DNA from: Dipteris shenzhenensis
Lineage: Eukaryota; Polypodiophyta; Polypodiopsida; Gleicheniales
Length of the DNA: 64,000 nucleotides
Strand: one strand, 5' to 3'
Assembly: GCA_047967505.1 (NCBI GenBank)
Contig: CM106538.1
Shown one piece after another: positions 10,361 through 22,340 of this stretch. The translations under genes were made by a program, and so were the position numbers. The notes under the pieces were generated by a model that saw nothing but the letters and a program-made list of their open reading frames with translations, had not been told where the DNA came from and searched no databases. The stretch's first letter is position 1. Every line of letters starts with the position of its first letter.

Positions 10361-13060
10361 TTGTTCAGTGAAAGTCTATCTTTAGTAGAGTAGGTCTTGT
10401 CAACTTGATCATACAACTAACAAAGTTTTGAAAGAGTGCTATCAAGCCCCAAAGAGAAGAAAGGCATAGATTCATAGTAGCAAGAGAAAAAAGGTATATG
10501 GATAGGTTTATGTTTACACTTTAAGAAGAAAGCAAGAGAATTAGCGGCAAACAACTATAATAGAAAAGAAAAGATCATGGAAAAGAAGGCGAAAGCAAAG
10601 CACACAAATTTGGAAAGAAAAAGAAATAGCAAGGCAAACTTACACGCACATAAGGACATCAAAGCGTGGCATGCACACTAACCTCGATGGCAAAAAGGGT
10701 GCATCCTCACACACAACCCATGCAGAGGGTATCAACATTCGAAGCAAGAAGTGTGAAAAAAACTCAAAAAAGAAAGGTGCATGGGTACAAGAAACGTGTG
10801 CGACAAGCAGCAGCCTCCAAGACCCAAGTGATTGCAATCACGACAATGAACCAGTAGGAGGTAGAAGTCCCTAATGTGAGATCTACAACAAGAGATAGAA
10901 GACCTCATGACTTATGAAATAGGCCTGTGAGTAGGTGGCGGGAACTACAAAAGACCTAGAGATGTGTCATGAAGGAGCTCGAGGCTCAGTAGGGGTTGCC
11001 AAATAGGAACAAAAATATCCTAGCTCAACTTGTCTCTCCTCACACCACCCACACACACACACACATGCAAATATTTACACATGCACACACACCTAATATT
11101 AAAAATAACCATGAACATCCATGTAATCAGGTGGAACTACAATCTTATTTATCATCCCTAATCACATGATCACTTCAAAATGTGTTCACATTGAGAAACC
11201 CCTACTTAAGAGAACACCCTTGACAATTGTGACAAAAATATATACATCATGGTTTCTTTTTCCAATTACTTCCTTGAAACATGGCCCATGTACAAGGGGA
11301 GGCAAAGTGCTAATCCATATTTAAAAACTCTTTACAATGCCCTTTTGTCTTTTTGTATTTTCCACCATTTTTGTGTTTTTGTACCTGAACACATGGTAAT
11401 AAGTCCAAATCAATGGTGTTAGGTCTTTACTTCAACAATTGTGGTATCAATTTTTTTCAAATGGTCATCCATCCCCCCCCAATGGTTTCATTTTTGGGGT
11501 CTTCCATTACTATTATTCAACCCTTTTTTCTTCTTAATGCATTTTAAATTAAATGCTGAATATATAAGTGTATAAAGCTTTATGAAAGAAAGCATTGAAA
11601 TAAGCATCAATATGTCACATTTAAAAATAGGCTCTCCTATAGACTTGAATACTTTTCCTTAGCTGAAGTTGGAATGGTACATTCTAAATTTGTATAATGT
11701 ATTGTATGAAAATGATGTGTATAACTTTTGTTACGAGTATATATATGTGAAGCAAGGTGACATGAAATGAAGGGCAGGGATGGTTGGACCTGCAAAAAAC
11801 ACTAGTGTACATAAATGAGATACGTGCCACTCAAAATATAGATAAGTGAAATGTGTACAATTACAATGCTTACATCAATGAAGATAGAAAGCATTTGTTT
11901 ATGAAAGCTATAGTACCTCAACTACAAGCCTATAGTTTCATACAAGGATATTTCAACCATAGTATAATCCATCTTAAAGGCAAGTATAACATAGCAAATA
12001 TGGATGTGAAAGTCAACCATGTGAATCATGAGATTAATCTTTGACATGATCCTCTAAAAGCACATCCGTGCCATTGTCTTTAGCTTGTGCTAAGTCTTTG
12101 ATGTTAACCGCACTAAACTTCCCATATGTAGGTCATAGTAATGATTTGATAAGCTTAAATATCAAGATCTTGTGGAGATTATACAACTATTATAGTGGAG
12201 GAGCATTGGAAGTGCTTGCTTCCATGTCATCTATTGTGACATTTTGCCATCTCTTCCTCAACATCCACATCTTCAAAGACATGCCGATTCCTTAGTGCAA
12301 GTTGAGTCTCATGCCACCATTTTGTAACCAAGCAATCTGGTTGGGAAATAAAATATTCCAATAATCAGGAAACAAATTATGTTTTTAAGGTGCATCAATG
12401 ACCTATAATTCTATCTAGTAAGAAGAGCACAAAAACGTACATGTTCACAGTGATGAGGTAGCACACATGTCCACAGTGATGAGGTCACACACATGTATCT
12501 ATTTATGGTCATCCCATAAAGTTATTGAGTCAATGGAAAAAACACTATTCGAATAAAATTTCTTGAGCTCCCCTACACTCAAATTTAAGCCATTTGACAT
12601 CAATACAGATATGGCAAACTCTCAAAATCTCACTTTCATAATATCTTGTATCATTCCAACATAATCTAGCTCAGTTTTTTATGTTTAGGTATGCCTTGCA
12701 ATAGTTCAACTCTCTTGGGACAATATTAAATGTATTATGCTCTAGATCAACCTTCTTTATCCAAAAGTGATGCCCTTGTGACCACATTGTGTGAATGAAA
12801 TATACTAAACATGAAACCCTTGTGACCATGAAAGTGATTACCATGTGACCACATTGCATTGGATGAAACATACTAAGCATAAAACCAAAATAAAAACTTT
12901 AGTGTTTCAAAGGATGGATGCTACTTTGAACTCCTCAACATGACAACCATAAAGACAAGAGCACTACTTATACAATGATTGTTGGAGGATATGCTCTTTG
13001 TAGGTGACTTTGCAACATGGGAGTTCAAAGACTATGGTTGTAAGAGGTGAATAATCTCTC
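10361..13060. other. Unassigned, mildly repetitive sequence
   Basis: No coding similarity was recognised. The stretch includes a (CA)n run at 11,042-11,066 and a short tandem CACAGTGATGAGGT repeat near 12,440-12,495. It also has a loose direct repeat of a GTGACCACATTG phrase around 12,778-12,870. It is likely retroelement-derived non-coding DNA. Confidence 0.45.
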
Positions 13061-13705
13061 ACATGGTGAATTTTGGAGAACTAGGGGATCTTTGCAACGT
13101 GCTAACTATGTATGGAATGGTTATAACACGTGGTGCATGGTGTTACATCATTACATCAAGTAATCAAGTTTTGATTCTTCATTGGAGACAATGGCTGGGT
13201 CTTCAAGAGCAAGTAGCAGCTGTGTGGCTCCTTTTCTTTTCTAGGCTTCTCTCATCAGAGTTGGTTATGAGTCTTTCTCTTTAACTTCCACACCTTCATG
13301 GCTAGCTAGGAACTTAGAATAAAGTGATCTCTCAGCTGAGTTGATTGTCATATGCTTTGTAGGGTTGATTGTCCTCAACCAAGTCTAGAGTCATGTGTTA
13401 AAGGTCTTTTGTAATGCAATAGCAAACTTGGCAAAGTTGCGCTACCAGCCCGTGTCTTTTGAGTTGTAGAAAATATAGAGATTTTTAGTTCTTTATTGTG
13501 TCACCATATTTTATGTGTGAATGTTATTTTGGGCTTTTCATGGTTTAACTAAATGCGAGAGGAAGAGTCATCATCAAATATCTCGGGTTGTTATTTTCCT
13601 ACATATGGCCTTAGAGTAATATCACTAAGGTCTGTGAGAGCTTGGTGAATTTTTTTGAAAGTCCCTAATCCTGCTCCACTATCAAGGAATTGGACACCGA
13701 GTCCT

Positions 13706-13757
13706 ATGTCAATACAAGGGTGTGGCCATACATGTCAATACAAGGGTGTGGCCATAC
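13706..13757. repeat. Perfect two-copy 26-bp tandem repeat
   Basis: The 26-base unit starting ATGTCAATACAAGGGTGTGG occurs twice without a mismatch at 13,706-13,731 and 13,732-13,757, just before the gypsy gag region. Confidence 0.95.
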
Positions 13758-13879
13758 AGGCCATAAGCTAGAAGGCAAGTACTAGAGGATGCCACCACGA
13801 GCACGTCCATATAGGGCGATGCTACCATGTGGCTAATGACAATGTAGATGAGGCATCAAAAAAACCCGTGTTGGCTAGT

Positions 13880-14840
13880 GTTAAGGTCAAACAAGCCACC
13901 CTAATCAAAGTCAAATTCCAAGATTTTAAGGGGACTAAACATGAAGTCTCTTACAATCACTTCTAGAGTTTCTTGTAAATTTGTCATATCAATGGTGTTG
14001 TGACAAACGAGGAGTACATTAACTCTTTTCCATGCACACTCACTAGAACTACTCTATGATGGTTCAATCAATTTTCTATTTGTTATTTTAAGGATTGTCA
14101 ACAAATGTCTGAGGCCTATCTAAAGAGATTCATCCTTTCTCAAGAGATTCAAGCAAGAGATCAATGAAGAAGATGTTCATACTAAGCTCAGTGACCTGAA
14201 GCATGAAGAACATGAGTCTATTTAGGACTTTGTGCTTAGACAATGACCTTTGATCAATCAGCTTAGTACAACCCCAGATGACAAGTCATTGCAATCCTAG
14301 TTTGTTATAGAATGTACTCAAATTGATCTTTGAAGATCAATCTTTAGAAATAGTCAATCCAACAAAGACATACAAAGAATTATTGAATCAAGTTGTTGCA
14401 TTGGAAAAGAGTGCGCCCTCCCAAAAAGAGGCCAAAAAGAAGACTGAAGCAATTGATGATGATGATTCCTTGACCAATCCTAATGACCTTAGGTTGACTT
14501 TGAAAAAATCCTTGAAATAAATGGGCTTTATAGAGAAGCCGAGTCAGAATTGAAAAGTGCTCCAAGAAAGGACACATGGAGGATGATTGCAAAAAAAAGT
14601 ACTATGGGATTTGTTTTAAATATGGGCATGATGAATTTTTATGATAAAAAGAAAATGCCAAAAGTGAATTTGGTTGAGCATCAATCCAAGAATAAGGGGC
14701 ATGACCACCAAAGCTCGAGCAAGGTAAGGGTAAAGGTAAAAAGGATAAAGTTCAGAATCAAGGTCCTTCATAGATTCATTGTTACCTTTGTAAGGGTAAC
14801 CACACCAAGGCTGAGTACCCGTACTGGCAAGAGCATTTAA
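13880..14840 (+). pseudogene. Ty3/gypsy gag remnant, first copy
   Basis: Shifting frames show a capsid-like region (NGVVTNEEYINSFPCTL near 13,990 and EEDVHTKLSDLKHEEHES near 14,170). Two zinc knuckles follow: CSKKGHMEDDC near 14,560 and CYLCKGNHTKAEYPYW near 14,785, where the last Cys is changed to Tyr. Gag packages the element RNA. Several stops show it is dead. It lies upstream of protease, RT and integrase blocks on the same strand. Confidence 0.72.
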
Positions 14841-15279
14841 AACTACTTCAAAGCAATAGGAAAATATGAGAAGTCAATCTAAGATGCCATGCAATATTAG
14901 CAAAACTTTCGAGTTCAGTTGTGATGCCCATGCATTTACTCGTCCGCAACAGCAAGTCACCAATGAAGATGGATCAATGTATACCACAAGTGATCTCAAT
15001 TAAAAGGCATAGAAATAGGTTGCCTCATGAATAACTCATGAATTGAAAGGTAAGCTCCAATTTTGCACTTAATTCCTGATCTGAGTATGGCGCCACGGTA
15101 GATGAATTGGAGGCTTCTACAAGCTACTCTCAAGCAGCATCGAGTTTTGAAGGGAACCCAAGTTCTAAAATGGAAAAAGCATGGGACATTTTTTAGCAAA
15201 TGAAGGTGAGCCTCGCCATAGTAGAGTTGCTAAAAAATACACCTTATTGTAGGAAGTTTTTTTGGCAATAACTTTAGAC

Positions 15280-15700
15280 TAAAGAACCACCTATCAAGAT
15301 CGTTGACTAACTAGTTACTATTCCAATAATTGATACTTAAACGGTGAATGATACGGTGAATGATGAAGTACCAAAAGGTATCAGGATTCATTGTGGATAG
15401 AGGTTTAGAGTCAACATCGTATTTACAACTGTGGTTAATAAATAGCCTTTTCCATTTCAAATTTGGATGGCAGACCAATGATCTATGGAATCCATAGGCA
15501 TGCTTTCTGGTGTTGTCCTTACCATTGGTGGTAATCATTACAAAGTGAATTTATTGGTTATTCCAATGGAAGAAAATGCCTATCCCTTATTATTGGGGTA
15601 GACCTTGCTTCAAAAGTGCCAATGTGTTACATGACTGGGTTAGGGTCCCAAAAGTCACCAACCTCAAGACCTTGAAGTCAGAGACATCTTTCCATAAGAT
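15280..15700 (+). pseudogene. Ty3/gypsy protease-region remnant
   Basis: A stretch with VDRGSEFNIVSTTVVN (near 15,390) resembles the D-S/T-G protease start with its catalytic motif lost. KVNLLVIPMEENAYPLLLG follows (near 15,540), which matches the usual flap and C-terminal part of plant gypsy proteases. The call is supported by its place between gag and RT. Confidence 0.55.
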
Positions 15701-16179
15701 GTTGAAACTTAGCTCATGGAGATGTAGATCCTAGCAGTGGGAGAGTTTCACATCTTCCAAGTAGCTATAGACCGGAAACTAAAAATCAAAGAAGAAAAAA
15801 TTGCAAAACAATAACACCTATATCATAGTAATTCCACTGAGGATGTCATTGGTGAGAGAGAAATTGTTAAGCCTCAGCTCAACCTTCACTCGATTGCATT
15901 CTGACCAACTATCGCTAGCACCAACTCAAGAATTGAATTTGGGATTAGATCTGGGAACCAAAATAGTAATTATTAGTGCTTATGTGGTTTATCATTATCT
16001 GCAGGAAGTCGATAATTTATTCATGCAATATAAAAATGTTTTGCTTGGAATTATACAAGATTGAAGGGAGACGTGTAGAAATTTACCAACATTGAAATTA
16101 TACAGAATTGAAAGGTGTGTAGAATTTTACCAACATAGAATTCCCTTGGTACACAATGCTAAACCTATTAGGTAGCAGA

Positions 16180-16722
16180 GGTACAAGATGAAACCCAAAC
16201 TATGCAAAACATATGAAAGGTGAGCTGGATAAGCTAATCCAAGCAGGATCTATCTATCAATTAACATAAGTGATTGCTAATTTCCTATTGTGGTAGTTCT
16301 TAATAATAAAAATAGGAAACTTCAAGTGTGTGGGGATTATAGGAAGCTAAATGATCAAACTATAGTAGATCCTTTTCCTATTTCATTCACAAATTATAGA
16401 CTTGACCAAGCTGTAGGACATGAGATGTACTCATTTATGGAGGCTACAGTGGCTATAATCTCATTTTGGTTGCACTAGAAGATCATAGCAAGACTAGTTC
16501 TATTATGAAATGGGGTGTATTATGCAACTAAAGTCATGCCTTATGGACTCATGAATGCACCATCTACTTTTTCTAGATTTATAGTTAAAACTTTCAAAGA
16601 TTATCTAACTGAGTTTGTTGCTATTTATTTGGATTACTTCTTAGTTGGGTTGTCTCTGATCTTAAGAGATATTTGGGTAAAGTTTTTAATAGGTAACCAG
16701 ATAGGTTGGTATTTCATTGCAT
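16180..16722 (+). pseudogene. Ty3/gypsy reverse transcriptase remnant, first copy
   Basis: The region reads IVVLNNKNRKLQVCGDYRKL, then VDPFPISF, VGHEMYSFMEA, ATKVMPYGLMNAPSTFSRF and the catalytic strand as AIYLDYFLV (near 16,620). The second Asp of the YLDD box is replaced by Tyr. Stops lie between the blocks. RNase H, which should follow, is missing, and integrase-side sequence begins within about 40 bases. Confidence 0.88.
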
Positions 16723-18057
16723 GATGAGTTGTTGCAATCTCTCTCTCAAGGTACATTCCCTGTGGAGATGAGTAAAGACAAGCAAAGACAACCTATTGTT
16801 AAGGCCTAGAAATATATCCTGCTTGGTGGTCAAATGTATCCCAATGTGCTGATGGTGTATTGTAAAGGTGGGTTTTACCACGCGATTGCACCATGGTTCT
16901 TGCAAGGCTCATAATGGTCTCATTTTGCAGGCGACCTTGTAGACAGGAAAATGTTGCAAGCAAGTTTATGGTGGCACACTCTATTTTGGGATGCACATGC
17001 CTTTACTACAATGTGATGCTTGTCAGCGTGCTAGAAGATTGCATCCCTTTGATCATATGCCTCTATAATTGAGTGAGCCTTGGAAAGCTTTTCAACGATG
17101 GGGACTTGATTTCAAATCAAAATAAATATGTCATTGTAGCTACTAGTTATGCTACTAAATGGGCTAAAGCAAAAGCTATTAGAGATGACTCGTCTCAAAC
17201 TACATCAAAGTCTCTCTTTGAAAATATTAATGTAGATATGGCTACCCTATAGAGTTTGCACGTGATCAACATAGTCATTTTAGGTCTTCAAGGTCTTGAC
17301 TAAAGAATTCATTATTGTCCATCGGGTGGATACTACCTACTATCCATGTGCAATGACCAGGCCGAGTCCACCAATAAGACTCTCAGGCTGGTTCTTACAA
17401 AGATTGTTAGCTCTAATCAAACTAATTGGAATTCCAAATTACATGCAACATTATGAGCTTATAGAATTGCTTATAAGGTCAATTAATCTCAATCCCTTTT
17501 GAATGGCTTTTGGATTGGAAGTTCTTGTCATAGTGGAATTTCTAGTTTTAACTTTGCGCAAGGTTGCAAAACATCAGCTTGGTGAACTTGAAGTTGTACA
17601 TCACCGTTTGGAATAGCTCAGTAAGTTGGGTGAATTTAGTTTATGACCTTCATGGATACAACAAGTAATTCAAAGGAGGAGAAAGGCTTAGCATGACAAG
17701 TATATTGTGCTCAAAATTTTGAAAAAGGGTACGCTCATATTGTTATACATTCCAAGGGATTGTAAGATGAATCCTAGTTTGAAATTTAGCTGGGATCGTC
17801 CATACAAATTGGTGGAGGTTCATGATAATGGTACCATTGAACTGGCTGATCTAGAAGGCAAGGTGATTCCCAAGTTGTTGAATAGGAGTCAAGTCAAGCC
17901 ATACAAAAGTTCCACATCGAGTTTAGTCATAGTGAATAGTCCACAAGGGCTTGATATAGTGCCATGTGGCACCGAGTCTCTTAAACTCACCATTACTAGC
18001 ACTAATCATGAGAACTACAGTGAGGGTTTTGGGCAAGGAGTCACATGGGATGTTTGA
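16723..18057 (+). pseudogene. Ty3/gypsy integrase remnant, first copy
   Basis: The start matches the linker before integrase (LSQGTFPVEMSKDKQRQ). A zinc-binding end follows (QCDACQRARRLHPFDHMPL near 17,010-17,070), then the core (KYVIVATSYATKWAKAKAI near 17,125, QAESTNKTLRLVLTKIV near 17,360). The C-terminal part at 17,707-18,057 is open (NPSLKFSWDRPYKLVEVHDN and QVKPYKSS). Integrase inserts the cDNA into the host genome. There are many stops and frameshifts before 17,707. The last stretch runs past the usual end of the domain into PCGTESLKLTIT, which is shared with the second copy. Confidence 0.85.
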
Positions 18058-19440
18058 ACTACCAACAAATCATTAGCAATGAGCCATTAGCTCATGCAAC
18101 ACTTCACACTACTTTGTCTCTATGCTACCTACTCCTCACCTTTGTCCTCACAGCAAGTATCCTTGAAAACTCAACTACATACTATCTTCCTTCGCATCGC
18201 CTTCCCAATTCTCATCATAGCTATGGCTTCTCTGATAGAGGGGAGAGAGCCACAAAACACAAGGAATGGATTTGCAACTGTAGAGACTAGAGCTTTTGTT
18301 ATACAACACTGGAGATGCTCAAGCGCAATAAGTTGTTGGACATGGCAAAAGTGCCATGGATAAATATGTGGAGTGTCGAGGTGGCACAGGTGCTCCTAAA
18401 ATCATATGAGTCTGACTCACATAGCATTAGAAATATTCATGCTAGTGGCAATGCTAATCGACCATTCTAAGAAGGAGCATAGATAGTCACAACCCATTGT
18501 ATAGGCAATTCAAGGACCACAACTTTCATCAGTCACAAGGGTACCTCATCAGCAAGGTGAAAGTTCTTGATGCACAGCCCTTCTCTTGATTTTTTACGGA
18601 GTACGTTGGACCAAAGAAGAGTCCTATGTATATCCCAAGGAAGTTCATGGCCAAAGTTCTAATAGCTATGAAGATAAGATGAAGATATGTTGGTTGGATA
18701 TCTTCACCGACACCTTCAACAAATAGCTTAAGGGCATTTGTGTGGTGCACCAAGTACATTGCAAGCTTGGACCAAACTTATATATGATATATCGCAAGCT
18801 CAAATCAAGAGGAGTGCGATGGCCAGACACCCCTTGACTTGAAGGTCCAACCCCAAGGTTGCTGCTTATCGGCACAAGTTGATCAGGCGAGTCTTCAATA
18901 GGAACAAAGAGAGAAGTTGCTATGAGTGAAGCAGGTGGTTTGAGTACAATAGTGCTCTATGATGAGGAATCAAAGGTAATTGTTGTTGAGTCCCCCTCAC
19001 CCCCTCTAGTCCCAAGTTTCATTCAAAAAACTATTTCCATCACTACCCACCTCATAGAAAAGCCTTAATTCCTATCCCAAGAAACCCAATTCCTCTTCCC
19101 TCCACTATTATGATAGCCTCTTCTTCAGACTCCAACTCTAAAAAATCTCCTCTCACTCCTCTAACTTCTCCCAACAATCTGAACACTCAAACTTCTCCCA
19201 CCCTATACTCAAACCTCGCTAAGTCACCAAGAGAGCACAAGAGAGAAAGGTGGCACCTTTGGTCTTCACTTGGGTGGGGTGGCAATTGACACCACAAGTA
19301 TAGGCAAAACTGATAAAGAGGTCTAACAAAAGTGTGGTAGGGGAACCACAGAGAAACCACTCTTGATCCAAACACAATAGGAATCAATCCAAAGAGACTA
19401 CCCAGGACACAGCTAGGATTGCCACCAGCAAGTCAGAGCT
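18058..19440 (+). other. Coding-like 3' region shared by two gypsy copies (first copy)
   Basis: This segment directly follows integrase and aligns by eye with 22,440-23,900. It begins with a hydrophobic run (SLCYLLLTFVLTAS), then KRNKLLDMAKVPWINMWSVE near 18,315, and HCKLGPNLYMIYRKL near 18,758 in a shifted frame. A Ser/Pro/Thr-rich part follows near 19,090-19,200. I know no gag, protease, RT, RNase H or integrase motif that fits. It may be an extra or envelope-position ORF of this gypsy family. Frameshifts show it no longer encodes one protein. Confidence 0.5.
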
Positions 19441-20531
19441 TGACCTTGGAAGCAGCCTTGATAGTTAACTAGTTTATATATATGGTATATACCCATGGTC
19501 CCTGGAATCCCCAACCTATTAGTGTGAGATCAATTGGTAGATACACCATGAAGATACTCCACCACACACCAAACTTACAAAATAACCTACTGATGGACAT
19601 GCAGTTCTAGCCATCCCTTGGGTGCCAACTCCCTTTAGTAAGAATACCTATGAAATTTTTAAGTATGAGATGAATTTACTAATATGCCATCAGTAAAAGT
19701 TAGACAAATTAGCATGATTGTGTTCTACACTAAAAGAGCTTCAAATACACCTTAAATTATGGTAACACATGAAAAAGTTAGATGATTTTGAAAGGATTTG
19801 AGTTTTTATATTTTAGGGTTTAACCCTCTTCATCCAAAAGAACCCCCCCCTAGGGTCTCACATATTATGAAAAATACAAAAATCTTAAAATCTTTCATAA
19901 CTTTTGAAGTATAAACTTTATGCTTTGTGGTGGTAGGGAGGATTGGAGATTGTTATATTTTCCCCTTGAATATTTTAAAATTGTTTTAGGAAATCCATGC
20001 ATATTATATATGGACCTTGTCCCTCCCATACCCTAGATTTTGGACAAGGGTAGTAGCATAATATGCCCCAAATAGCCACCACAGGGGTGTTGATGCCATG
20101 AAGATAGGCACATGCATTGACTCTTCAGAGAAAGGCCCTTCCTCCTGAAGAACCACAAGAATGAAACCACCACCACCGAGCTCCTCCTAAAAAGTGCCAT
20201 CGACACACCTCTAGCCAAAGGTGCACAATTGGTGGAATACTATCCTTTGAACAACAACTGGAGCTTGTAACTTGGGATAGGTTGTGAGGATACAACTCAA
20301 ATTAAGTTGAGGCGAGTGTTAACCTCCAGTTAACATGAGGCTTGGGACTTGCTCACTCGGTAGTGATGAAATTTGCATAGTAAAGCTCGCATGGAAGCCA
20401 AGCTAGGAGCTATAGAGAAATGTGATTGGTGTCCACTTGTAGGGAAATACATCTTCAAGGATCAAGGGAAAACACACAAGACCACTATAAATGACCAATC
20501 ATGGAGGACAATCCACCTCATTAGTTAGGAG
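19441..20531. other. Unassigned sequence between the two gypsy copies
   Basis: No coding similarity was recognised. A stretch with TCCAAAAGAACCCCCCCC near 19,840 and a long AT-rich part look like LTR or UTR material, but no repeated boundary was found. Confidence 0.35.
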
Positions 20532-20690
20532 TAGAGATAGAAGGCAATGAGCTTGCCTCCGATTGAGTCAGTGAAACTCGTACGTAGAGATAGAAAATGA
20601 GATTATAGAGATAGAAGGCAACGAGCTTGCCTCCGATTGAGTCAGTGAAACTCGTACGTAGAGATAGAAAATGAGATTATAGAGAGATTG
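20532..20690. repeat. Two-copy 74-bp tandem duplication
   Basis: Units at 20,532-20,605 and 20,606-20,679 differ at one base (caatgagc versus caacgagc). The start of a third unit follows. The unit has no coding content that I recognise. Confidence 0.95.
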
Positions 20691-20960
20691 CTAAGAGATA
20701 ACAAGTTATGTGTAGACAAAGAGTAGCATAGAACTAGAGAGTCAAGAGAGGTTGCTGGCTCATAGAGTTTCTAAGCTGAGTTGATGCAAGGGAAGGTGAG
20801 TTGGAGTCTGAGTGGTAATGTCATTAGTTTGTGCAACTAAGAGCTATTGTAATGGAAGGATTACTTTTAATATACAAATAGTCTTTGCTCCACCTCTATG
20901 ACTCAAGTACTTCTATATGTGTCTTCGTATAGTCTGCTCACGTGGCATGTTGCCTTGTGT

Positions 20961-21300
20961 TTGTTCTACATTGATGCACAATCACACTTAGCTCAGCCAC
21001 CACGAGGTAGTCAACCAATCAACTTGAGAGACAAGTTGGTTCAATGGATGCTTTTGTTGCAAGATTTTAATTTCAATGGAGCATATTGTTTGCTCGACTA
21101 CCACACCACACAAATGAGTTAGGAGTCACCATCGATCTTCCCGATGCTGATCTTTTTGCTGTAGATGTTTGTGAGACTAAATATGATGATTTGTTGCTAT
21201 ATATCTCTCATGGTACACTTCCTATGAAGATGATTAAAGACAAGCGACGACACCTTGCTATTAAGGCTTGGAAATATAGCCTAGTTGGTGGTTAGCTATA
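20961..21300 (+). pseudogene. Ty3/gypsy RNase H tail and linker, second copy
   Basis: It opens with QPINLRDKLVQWMLLLQDF, matching the end of gypsy RNase H (usually R-W-x-L-x-L-Q-E-F). A second frame starting at 21,086 reads NELGVTIDLPDADLF and then LLYISHGTLPMKMIKDKRRH, which is the linker also seen at the same place in the first copy. Sequence upstream of RNase H is absent. Confidence 0.75.
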
Positions 21301-22340
21301 TTGCTAATGTGTTGATGGTGTATCAGGAAGCTGGGTTTTATCGCATTGCGGACCATAGTGCTTGTGGAGGCTCATTAAGGTATTGTTGGAGGTCATTTTG
21401 CTGGTGACCTTACGTCTAGAAAAGTGTTGCAAGCAAGTTTATGGTGGAGCACTTAATTTTGCGATGCACGTGCCTTTATTGTTCAATGTGATGCTTGCGC
21501 ACGCATCATGTGCATGTTCTCTCTAATCACATGCCTTTGCAACCAAACGAGCCTTGGGAAGCTTTTCAGTAAGGATGGGGCCTCAATTTCATTGGTATGC
21601 TACTACATGGGCTGAAGCAAAAGCTGTATGAGATAACTCGGCCAAAGTTTCTCTTTGAAAATATTATTTGCTAATATGGCTGCCCTATAGAGTTTGTAAG
21701 TGATTAAGGCACTCATTTTATGAATGAATTCTTTGAGATCCTGACCAAAGAATTCATAACTATCCATGAGGTGGCTACTACCGAGGTGTAATGGCTAGGC
21801 CGAGCCCACCAATAAGACTCTCAAGTTGGTTCTTACAAAGACTATTAACTTTAATCAAATTGATTAGGATACCAAATTACACGCAGCATTATAGGCTTAT
21901 AGAACTGCTTATAAGGTCACTACCAATCTCACTCCCTTTCGAATGGCTTTTGGATAGGAAGCTATTGTCCTAGTGGAATTTTTTATTCTGATTTTATGTG
22001 TGGTTGCAAAACATCACCTTGGTGAACCTGAAGTAGCTCATCGCCATTTGGAATGGCTCACTAATTCAAGGGAGGAGGAAGGCTTGGCATGAAGGTAGAT
22101 TATGCCTAAAAATTTGAAAAAGGCTGTGCTCGTGTTGTTATACAGTGCAAGGGATGGTAAGATGAAGCCTAGTTCCAAAAATTGGCTAGGATGGTCCCTC
22201 TCAATTGTTGGAGGCTGATGATAATGGTACCATTGAGTTGGCTAATCTAGAAGGGAAGGTGATTCTCAAGTTGATCAATGGGAGCAAGTCAAGCTATACA
22301 AAAGTGCCACTGTAAAATTGCTCATAGTGGATAGTACACA
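21301..22340 (+). pseudogene. Ty3/gypsy integrase remnant, second copy
   Basis: In broken frames: GIVGGHFAGDLTSRKVLQAS (near 21,382), VQCDAC (near 21,485), EPTNKTLKLVLTKT (near 21,803) and AYRTAYKVTTNLTPFRMAFG (near 21,897). A C-terminal part with LVLLYSARDGKMKPSSK follows near 22,130. It follows the first copy closely in both DNA and protein, so both derive from one family. Stops and frameshifts make it inactive. Confidence 0.85.

Noticed and set aside
20532-20690. Tandem repeats as a CRISPR array
   Set aside because: Two adjacent copies without spacers in a plant nuclear context. No array structure or cas genes.
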